Origin: Chelydra serpentina
Lineage: Eukaryota > Chordata > Testudines > Chelydridae
Assembly: GCA_037349315.1 (NCBI GenBank)
Contig: JBAIAC010000040.1
Location: forward strand, 18,308,001-18,372,000
DNA length: 64,000 nucleotides
Direction of reading: 5' to 3'
Shown: one piece after another, positions 47,301-57,700 of the stretch
Numbering within the stretch: the stretch's first letter is position 1
How the letters are laid out: every line of letters begins with the position of its first letter
The notes under the pieces: generated by a model
Seen by the model: the letters and a program-made list of their open reading frames with translations, nothing else
Told to the model about the DNA's origin: nothing
Databases searched by the model: none
Translations under genes and position numbers: made by a program

Positions 47301-47984
47301 GTATGTCTACACTGCAATGTAAGACCAGGGGTAGTAGAACTCAAGTGAGCAGACCCTGGGTTTGTTAACCTAAGGCTTGAGGATATGTCTACACTGCAAT
47401 AAAATACCCACACTGGCCATTGTCAGCTCTGCAGGGCTACAGACATTGCAGTGTAGATATCCAGGCTTGAGCCGAAGCCCAGGCTCTGGGACCCCACCCT
47501 GTGAGCCTGAGTCAGCTGATACAGGCCAGCTGCAGATGGTTTCATCACAGTGTAGACATACCCTGAGCATAGACACTTATCTGTAACCACAGGTTAGGAA
47601 TGGCTGAATGGTGGGTCCCAACCGGGGCTCCAGCATCTACACTGCATTATGCAGTTCCGAGTCCTAGCACCCTCCAAAATGTGGCTACTCGAGCCCTTTG
47701 TTCATGATGCAGTGTGGGGGAAATTTGACCATCTGCCACACTTGACTGTCCAGAGGACAATGAAAGTCTGCCCATCGGATACTTTTGGCAGATGCCAGAG
47801 CACAAGTCCAGTAGGGCTGAGCCTACTCTGCAAAGCAACAGGGCTTGAACGCTGGGTCCTGGCTTGCCCCCACTCCCCTGGGGTTCTGGAACCCTTGGCT
47901 AGCGCAATTTGTGTATAGACACATGTGGGGGTTAGGCTTGAGTCTGAGCTCAAACCCTTGGCTTACAGTGCAGTGTAGACATAT
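47301..47984. mobile_element. MITE with a related MITE nested inside
   Basis: The outer ends gtatgtctacactgcaat and cagtgcagtgtagacatat are inverted. Inside, 47381-47563 has its own pair, ggatatgtctacactgcaat and cacagtgtagacataccc. Additional tctacactgca words inside suggest repeated insertion or internal duplication of one family. Confidence 0.7.
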
Positions 47985-49984
47985 CCACACCGTCCAAAGC
48001 GGAATGCTACACAAGCTTTGGGCCTAATTTACTACTTTGGCAAACACCAACAATGGGTGGAGTACATTAATACATTGAGCTAACCAGTTGGAGTGGAGTC
48101 AGCTTTCGCTCCAAGTGCCATTTCCATAAAGTGCACCTCTGTCCTGCTGGCTTCTTGAGAGAATACAAATAAGAACACTACAGATATCACACCAGATGTA
48201 TAACTGCTTAGTGCAATAGCTCGCTACTATGACCAATATGTAAGTAGAACAGAACGATTTAGAAAAGGTGCAGTTTACCAACAGGACCATGAAACTGATG
48301 TTCGACATTTAAAAAAAATATCTAGATACATAATGTGAAGTGGGTGACACTTTAGCCACACTTGTATAGCTCATCATGCCAGAGTCTAATTGAATTGGGT
48401 ACTTGCAAAACCTGCCGCCAACAAAGGAAAGATGTACAGTTATTCATCGGAAGGGACGTTTCCAGTTTTGGCACTGAGCAAGCTTTTAAAAAAATTGATA
48501 TCCTTAAATAAAATTTTAGGAAACATGACATTACTCTGCTTTCCCACACAGGATATGTAAAAACCATGTGTAGTGATGTCCTGATGGATACTAGCAAATA
48601 ACATGCTTCACGTTCCTACTGTGCTGGTTCAAAGAAGTTCTTAAGTGGGGTTATTCTATTTCATACAATGCATTACGAATGGTTTAATGTTGGTAATAGG
48701 TTTTTAAAATACTTCTCTACAGTTCAAATCACAGCCTTGTCTAAATGCATTTCCAGATACGGGAGAGGGGACAGGATAAATTATTTATGAATCAGACTGC
48801 AACAAGATTATCCCCTATCTACTTTCTTTTAACCCCAAAATAGTACAATACTTTAAAAAAGGCAGTTCATTACAACATCAGCATCCAACAATATTATGGC
48901 ACTTATTCAGTGTTTATATATACATACAAACACATTATAATTTTAAAAGGAAGGAACCTCTGAAGGTTTAATTTTTGTTTGTTAACCTAAAACACAGCAA
49001 ATTTTAATCACCAAAAAAAACAACCTAAAGAATCGTGATTTATCAAACTAAATACTGCAGATTCTGCTTACAGAACTGTAGACAGTCTCCTACAATAGAG
49101 TGTTTCTGAATCAAACATTTATGTGAAAAATAAATTTAGCATTTATATATTCAGACAAAACATTATATGGTGACTCTTGACCAGTTTACCTATAATCTCA
49201 CACTTGAACAGTAACACAATGAGTAGACTAACATGGCAAACTGCATGCATGGTCCTATGGCTTTTGGGGCCTTCAGAGGAAACTATGAATTGTATGAGTA
49301 TTTTATAATAAGGGAAGGTAGTTAGCCTGGTGGAAAACCCCCCATGCCTTCAGAGTTCGAACTTCCTCATATTTTTATATGTATGTAACTATGTATAACA
49401 TCCAGGTTTTATAATCCAGTCATTATCTGATGGTTTAGCATCACAGGGAAATAGCTATGTTAAAATGTTATAGTCAGAAAAAATAATGAAGAACTACAAC
49501 ATATCTGCTCCCTCTTTGCATTCAGAGTCTCACCGTCTCACTTCAAAAACAAAAATAATTCAACTACTTCTTCCTTTTAGCTCAACAGCATCTGCACAGC
49601 TACAGAGAATCACAAAACATGATCATTACCTAAGTTCCCATTGCAAGACCAAATTCTGTCCTCAGCTGTTTAACTCACTGCAGATATTAGTACTGTACAG
49701 GTGTCATTGAATGCCTCTGAATCTTCATTACTGATTATGTACGAATCAGAACAGCTGACATCCAGCTCTCTGGGGGAGGTTGTAGGACTGATTGGGAGAC
49801 AGGAAAAACATCTTTTTATATATGAACTGAACAAATTGTTTGTAGCCAGATTGGAACCTCTGAATCTCATTTTTACAGGTTCACTTTCAAGTAGAACAGT
49901 GCTTGAAGTGATTATTAGAACAGGGCACTTAGAAGGCATGAGGTAATGTTTTTTTGAAGAACTTGATTTAGGAGTTTAAATCCA

Positions 49985-50086
49985 CATTTTCAAAGGTGAC
50001 AGGCACTTAGGAACCCAAGTCTCACCGACTTTCAGTAAGACTGGCTCTTTAAGTACCTGTGTCACCTTTGAAAATGAGGATTCAGG
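49985..50086. mobile_element. Palindromic MITE in the GIT2 3' UTR region
   Basis: The ends cattttcaaaggtgacaggc and gtgtcacctttgaaaatg are inverted repeats, about 102 bp in all. The same family occurs at 36483 in a different sequence version. Confidence 0.7.
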
Positions 50087-50586
50087 TACTTTTGATAATT
50101 TTACCCATGAGCTTTAAAGAAAAAGGTTCTGAAACTTAGCTAGGGAATACATTAAAGTAGTTGGTTAGCACATGGTGGGTTGTGTATTGAAGGTGACCCT
50201 TAAGGTAGGTGTCAATCTGTATATAGTTTGTAGTTTTTGGAAGCTTTGCATGAGAGGTACTATATAAAAAGTGTATTTTTCACATTCCACTACAGTGAGG
50301 TATAGATATGATGTACCGTGTCAGGCATGGCTTCTTTTGAACTCGCCCTCTTACCTTCCTTCCATTCTAAAGAAATCACAGAACTCTTCAGTGAAACTGC
50401 ATCTAAAAAGATATTAAACAACAATACTGCTGCAAACAAGACTGTCTTAAAGAGGATGCTAAAATGGGAATAAATGCTTCAAAATGAGTTTTTCAGAGAA
50501 AGGAAAATGATGGGTTTTAACCACTAAGGACTTTCTAAAGTAACATCAAATGTATAGACTAGTGGCACAGTGACAACTAAAAGAAA

Positions 50587-50842
50587 CTACTTAATCTCAT
50601 CAAAATGAAAATAAGAAAGAAAAACTTGTAGCACCTTAGAGACTAACAAATTTATTTCAGCATAAGCTTTCGTGGGTTAGTACCCACTTCATCAGACGCC
50701 TGATGAAGTGGGTACTAACCCACGAAAGCTTATGCTGAAATAAATTTGTTAGTCTCTAAGGTGCTACAAGTTTTTCTTTCTTATTTTCATTTTGCTGACA
50801 CAGACTAACACGGCTACTACACTGAAACCTACTTAATCTCAT
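50587..50842. mobile_element. Penelope-like fold-back insertion with 14-bp TSD
   Basis: The insertion 50601-50828 lies between perfect 14-bp direct repeats CTACTTAATCTCAT at 50587-50600 and 50829-50842. Arms 50602-50695 and 50700-50793 are perfect 94-bp reverse complements around a 4-nt loop. After the right arm comes the family tail cagactaacacggctactac and actgaaac. Both arms carry CTGATGA, a GTGGGT/ACCCAC stem and GAAAGC. The long TSD and inverted duplication fit Penelope-like insertion and exclude hAT. Confidence 0.9.
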
Positions 50843-51515
50843 GCTTCCTTCCAAAATAGATAGTGACAAAGACCTTGTATAGTTAACATTTAATAGGTTT
50901 GGATGCCCACAACTACTACAGTTTCAGCAGACTAAGGACTTGTTATTGCACAACAGTTGATATGGAACAGAGAATATAAATTTTGTATTCAGTTCTCAGG
51001 AAGACTATATAAAATTCCATTCTACTGACTGTTCAACAGTTACACTCCTGGAGCCTTCACAATCCACTGTCCTGCTGAGAGAGAGTTTGTTAGTCAAGGG
51101 GATTCACCATGCAGAGCAGTTCAAGGATGTACAGACCAAAGGCTAGATTCTGCCCTTCAATATGCGCATTTGACTTCAATGAGAGTTGTGTGTGTGCGTG
51201 CAATATCCGAAAGCAGAATACAGCTCCAAGGAATCTCCTAGAAGAACCTCTGATACAATGTTGGTATGCGATATTGGCTCAACAGCTGTTTGCAACATAC
51301 TAGATTCTGTAATTAAACTGGCAACACAGGCACAAAAATAAGGCAGTGGGTTAAATTAATCTTTGAAAGTTCTGTTAGAAAACATGCAAAAATAATACTG
51401 AGTTTAAAAAAGTTTAACTTGCCCCCTTAGTTTTCTTGTAAAAAATTTGAAAAGTTACATGTCTAAATTTAAACTCCAATCTTTAAAAAACCAAGACTAA
51501 AAAACCCGACAGGAC

Positions 51516-51728
51516 TCAGTTGTTGTTCTCTTTGGTTGTGATGGTAACCAGTTGTTTAGCAGCCTTGGCAATGTCATATGCACACTGAATAACTTGCTGA
51601 GTGACCAGCTGGATGTCCGTGGTAGGGCAGGCCTCTATGGGCAGGGTCTTTTTGCATTCAGACTGGAGTCTGTAGGCACTCGATGTCAGCAGCCGCAGCG
51701 ACGTCCTTACCAGCTCAGATTTGGGTTT
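51516..51728 (-). CDS. GIT2: GIT2 last coding exon
   Basis: This exon encodes KPKSELVRTSLRLLTSSAY, RLQSECKKTLPIEACPTTD, IQLVTQQVIQCAYDIAKAAK and QLVTITTKENNN, then TGA at 51518-51516. It is in phase 0 after an acceptor read from plus-strand ct at 51729-51730. It is the last helices of the paxillin-binding domain. Confidence 0.97.
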   Translation of the reverse strand, partial: KPKSELVRTSLRLLTSSAYRLQSECKKTLPIEACPTTDIQLVTQQVIQCAYDIAKAAKQLVTITTKENNN

Positions 51729-54700
51729 CTAGGAAGGGAAAAGCAAACAGAGCTTGAGCTAGCTGGCATGGATTATACATAATTGGTTTAGGATGACTGA
51801 GTCAGTGAGATTTAGCATGTGTTTGCAAATGGTCTAATACTGTAGCAAGGTGGCCTAGACTCAGTAGCTTTTTTCCTTATCAAAGGCCAGGAAAGGAAGG
51901 GCTTGTAGGGCACCTTGTGGCAAGGTAAGACATTGGGCAGAAGCAGACCCTTTGGAATTCATTGAGACCCACACATAGATAATTATTTGCTCCCAGGAAG
52001 CTGCCTATAAAAGACCTGAGAAGTGGTCTAAAGACGGTTACATCCATACGAGTCACAAGATGACAGGTCAAGCAAAGTTCTGGTACGGCTCCATCGCTGT
52101 TCAAGCAAGATGTAAGCGTCCTTGGCTTATGGGAACTGTGGGCATTTACATCTCAACCAACCTGTGAGTCCTGGTGTACCAACTAACCCTACCCACTTGG
52201 CATGGTGACAAATACAAAGGTGCAAGGTCTGACAAAGATCCTCGTCTTGATTAAAGTAACATTCCTCCCTCCTATCTATCCATCTTTTGCTTTTTGTTCA
52301 TTGCAAAAAATCTAAACCCAGGGAGGAACCACTGTAAAATAAAAAGGAGCAAAAGCTTAGGAATTTTAAATTTCCGTATTGATTTTCGTAACCAAATCAA
52401 ACACAAAATCCCACCATGTTCAATCAGAAATATTTCATTCATTTCACCAACTTTCTTTAAAGATTCTTCTCTCACAAAGCCTCAAGATGAGTGAGATTGA
52501 GAGCAGAATACCTTTTAGAAACATTGCCATTGCTGAAGAAATAAAGTGACTCACTTTTGGGAACAAGGCTGCCATTTCTGTTACTGCCACATGTATTCTT
52601 TCCGAGCATGGTATATAACTGCAAGAAGATGCAAAAGATTATTCAAAAGCAGCAAAAACATTGAATTTTTTTGAAGCTCAATTAGTTAGTGACTTTCTCC
52701 AAAAGCAAACCAGTTAACAGAACGGCACATCATCTTCTAACATTGTCTTAACACAGCCTCCAAACACAAGTATAGCAGAGTCTCTGCAACACACAAGTCT
52801 GATGAAGCTTCCCATTGAAACATTCATTAGTAAATTATGTACAAATCTGTGTTTCAACCACACTGTATTACAAACAACTTCAGGAAAGGCAAGAACTTTA
52901 CAGCTGATGTAAGACTCTTTGCATTAGGTAAATCAAAGTTTTAAACTATTCTTGGATTAACACAGTTTGTGGGGGAAGGAGTAATGGGTTGCACACACTA
53001 TCCTGTATCCAGCACTGTCAGATACCAATATCCTGATCCGTACTCAAGTATGGAAATACATGCTTACAAATGTGAAAATGGCACATTCGTGTATATGACT
53101 GATATTTCCTAACGTCATGATTTACACATTCAAATTTTAGAGTTTGGCTCTGCCTTCCCACAGGAGTGGCACAATATGTTCTAGAGGGGTTTATCTGCCT
53201 GTTCAAAATGTAACATATCAGAGATTTTGAGAGAGACAGAGACAGAGTGTGTGTGTGTCTGTCCGTCCAGAAGACAAATGCAGTTCCAGATTCTGCAGCT
53301 TAAAGGGTATTTTAACTGGAGACATCAGGATTGCACAAGTACATAAGATCCCAGAGTGACTCTCAGATCCCAGGCTGAGTGTGCAGGGCTGACAAAAAAC
53401 AAACACAAAACACATCCTTGTGCATGTAGACTGACAGATTTAATCTGCTATCATTTTAAGAATGGAATTTTCTGTACAAGCCCCAAGGTACTATGAAACC
53501 AAACTTTAGTAAAAGATTTAAGTAAGCTGCCAAGTCAAAGATCTATGCAGACTTAGATATATACTAACCTTGGAAGTGGAGCTGAAAAATCTTTAAAAAA
53601 AACAAAAAAAACTTTTATTTAAATAAATACACAAATAATATTTTGTCAACAATTTAAGATGATCAAAATTAGAAACGAGACCTATTAGGTCACCTTGTGT
53701 ATGCCCTGGTAGCCAGTGCAGACTGCTTTCCTACAAATGATCTTCTGTGGTTACATTTATGAAGTTCAGAGTTTCTCCAAGAAAAGGTTTGCTATTTATC
53801 TTTACAAATCTGGATAAAGCGATTTTCAAATACTCAGCAGCAATATCTAAGGTGTATGACCTCCACAGACATTTTCACCAGTAATCTCCCAACTGAGCTT
53901 TGAAACACACATAATAAAGATTGATCAAAAGCTCAGAAACTGACAGTGCACAGTATATTGTAGTATTGTTGTGGCCATGTGGGTCCTAGGATGTTAGAAA
54001 GACAAGGTGGGTGAGCCAATATTTTTTATTGGACCAATTTCTGTTGGTGAAAGAGAAACTTTCGAGCTACACAGAGCTTTTCTTCAGATGACTGAAGAAG
54101 ATAAAAGATCCAATAAAAAGTTATTACCAACGTCCACCTGGTCTTTCTAATATCCTGGGATCGACACAGCGTACAACATGTTGTGATAGACCATTCCAGG
54201 TGGAGTGGCCTGTTAATACCTCTGCAGTCGTAGGACCAAAAAGGCGGGTTAGTGGGTTACTGGTTGTTGTAATAAGCCATAAATCCAGTGTCTTTATTAA
54301 GACCATGATTTTCAGTGCCTAGCAAAGTTATGAATTTAAGCTCCCAGGCTCATCTTTTGAAGATGTTGTGCAGGTTTCCTTTGAGGATGAGGACTGAGAG
54401 GTCAGATACGGAGAGATTGTTTTGTGAAAAGTGTTCGCCCGTGGGTGCTGTGGGGTTTTTGTCTGATTTTCTGAGAGAGTTCATTTGAGGGTGTCGTGAT
54501 TATCTGGTTCACTCACATAGTAGTTATTGGGGCATTTAATTCACTGGATGAGGTACACCACGTGTTGTGATAGGCACGTGCAAGACCTATAGATCTTGAA
54601 AGGTGTGTTGGGGGGAGTACTGAATGGTCTCCTACAATATGTGTGAACTACTTATGCTAAACAATCTAGTACACCTTGTATTTAGCAGTGACCCTGAGTA

Positions 54701-57700
54701 CCTTTCTCAGACCTGAAGAAAAGCTCTATGTAGCTCGAAAGCTTGTCTCTTTTACCAATAGAAGTTGGTCCTATAAAAGACATTACTTCCCCCACCTTGT
54801 CTCTCTAGTGCACAGTATATACAATCTCAACTCGTGTCACTTGTCAGGGCTTCTCGGGGTCAAAGGTTAACCCTTGTAGCATTCTTTAGCTTGCTGTGAA
54901 GACAGAGGCTCAGGAAACAATTTCACTTTAGAAAACATTTATTTCCATACTTGACAGTCCATCGTGAACATTAGGCTGTCAATGCAATATTGTTTGATGT
55001 TAAATTTTTCCCATTCTTCATTGCATAAATCAAAGATTACCAATTTAAAGAGAAGCTGTTATGTAACTCCTAAATCTTATTCAGGATGTACACCTCACTT
55101 TTTTGGTGAAGTGTAACTACTAGACTGTAAAACTTCATCTAAGGCAAACTGAAAAAAAATGAAGAATGCCTGGTGAATGTAGACATACGGTGAACATGTA
55201 CTACACAAAACCACCAAGAGACAGCAAGTGGTAAAATACATGCATTTCACCATAGTTAATGTTTATCTTAAACTATGCAGTCTAAAAGTAAACTTTCAAT
55301 TATTCTGTTAAACAGAACTATTACAAAGTGATAACTAATCATCCAAAAGTAGATTTTAAGAATCCTTACAGATTCTGCATTAGACCCTGAAAAATATTTT
55401 AAAAATTAGAATTAAAACTGATCTCTGTTCAAAAGAGAAGCTTCTGGTCAATAATTTTACAGTTACCTGAAGCCAGTAAGAAGCTTAGCCTTCTGTCAAA
55501 AGTCTACTTTTAAAACCTATACTTTCCAAATACTCCATTTAAGATAATAATCTACAGGATAGTTAGTATAGTTCAGACCTTAAGCTACTATTTTAAAAAT
55601 TAGTTTATCAGGCAGTACCATTCAAAAGAAGAATATTTTTCCTTAGCATAATCTCTCAATTCTAGATCTAAAAATCACTTTCAGACTGAAATTACAATTA
55701 TTTTATTCAATTAACTTGCAATACTGAACATGCAAAAACCATGTAAATTACAGATACACTAAAAAGGAAAGCAACACACTTAGGGGTCATTTGAGTTATG
55801 CAGGAAAGTTGCTATAAAAGGGGGACATCTTGATTGTGTGTGTGTTGCATTCCCATGGGTTCTTCCAAACAAAATGAGACTTCCCACCATCACTAGCTTT
55901 TTACTAAAAGTGAGCGGTAGCAATCCCTGCTTTACTATAATGGAGAGTAGGGATAATAACCAATTTACTCTCCATGATCCACACTGAATAGTAGAGGAAA
56001 CCTATAGAAAACAAGACAAAAATGTGCAGTTTAAGCCTCCATTGATTTCCAGGCCCCAGTAATTACGGAATGTAAGAATGTATTAGAGATGTAATAGGTG
56101 CATATTTCTGGGCCATCTGGGTTTGTTGCCTCAAAGTTTTCAAGGTATATTTGAGGAAAGCCTCTACTGATGTAAGATAAGCAGTTCAAAGTCTAAGTAC
56201 TTTATTAGTACTATTATTTGTATCACACTAGCATCTAGCACCCCCAGGACCCCATTGTACAAAATGTGCAGACACAAACGATACTTCTCACTAGATGATT
56301 TTTTTTTTTTTTAAATAGACACTGACTAAAATCTGGGTAGACACTACAAGTCATAGTGTGACTGAATTGGCTTCTTAAATCTACACAAATTTTAGGGAAT
56401 TGTCACATTTTGAAAAAATTCTTATTGCAGAGAATTTCTGAAGACTTCCTGTAACCCTTCCTCTCACTTTGATATTGATGATTGGCCATAATAGTGTTTA
56501 GGATTAAACTTTGGGGAAAGTCCATAAACACTGGATTTTAAACTTTCCTTTAAACAGGGTTTGTATGCAGTAGGCATTAAAGATCAGACCAGTATTTTGG
56601 TCAGGTTTTGAATTTTTGGGTTGCCATTACATAAAATTATTAAAACCTAAAATTTAGTTGTGATGGTAATTTATCCAAGCTAGAAATGAGGCTCTAGTAT
56701 TCACCATAGACAGACGGTCATTTAGACTAAAAGAATAAAATGGTGTGTGTTATGGGTCATGCAAACAATGCTATTTCTGCAGGAACAGTGCATGGACACT
56801 GCCACAACAAATGATGTAATCAATGATCAGATGCAGATTATTTTGATAGACAATGACCAGAATGGAGAGACAAGCTAGGGCTGTCAGAGGGAAACCTCAA
56901 GCCTGTTAGCTGTACCATTAGGCCCTGATCTTGCTCCCAGTGAAGTCAACAGTAAAAGTTCCTATTAACATCACAGGACATAGGATTGGCCCCATAACTC
57001 TTAGTACTTGTTACCTGTAAGTTTTCTTATCATTTAAAGCCTTTCATGCATAACCTCTAACCACCCCGGTGTTGAACGTGCATGAGCGGGGAAAGGCAGC
57101 AGAGAAAAAGAGAAAGGACACTGTGCCTGGAAGGCAGGGACAGAGGCCAGAGTACCAGGAGGTAGGATCAGGCTGCAGGGGAGCTCTCTCAGCCCATGGA
57201 ACCAGTGTACTGAAACAGCCGAGGCTATGTCTGAGCTTAAGCGTGCTTGCCCGCTCTAATGGTCTATTTAGACAGATGAGTACAGGAAAAGGAACAAAAG
57301 AGAATGAGAAAAAGGAAGGAGTTTCATTAGGATGATGGAAGAACAATTAACATTCATGTTCAGATTATCCATGTGGCAAGTCATTTTTATTTACAATATT
57401 CCCAACAAAAGTTTGGAAGCAATCTCATTACAGTTCTCAGAAGCTCAATTATACGACAATATATTTGCAATGGGACTTCTCTAAATAGCCTTATTCATAT
57501 CAGAATTAAGTTGAATAGATTTGTTCCATTATTTTCCCATATAGCTTGCCCCCTGCTATGTGATGCATTCAGCAGTAGCACATCTTAGGCAAAGCCATGC
57601 AATACAATACAATATTTCACTTTTGTTCATGGCTAAGAGCTTTGGAGGGTCATGTTCACCTAAGTATGGTAACCAACATGCTCCATTTGTGGCATAGAAG

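Larger units (their letters stand above)
45850..51515 (-). other. GIT2: GIT2 3' UTR and convergent intergenic DNA (boundary unresolved)
   Basis: The AT-rich sequence follows the GIT2 stop codon. Minus-strand AATAAA signals outside repeats include those at 46982-46987 and 45851-45856 (plus-strand tttatt). Which one is used cannot be told from sequence. The Penelope-like fold-back at 50.6 kb and two MITEs fall inside. No coding exon was seen. Confidence 0.4.
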
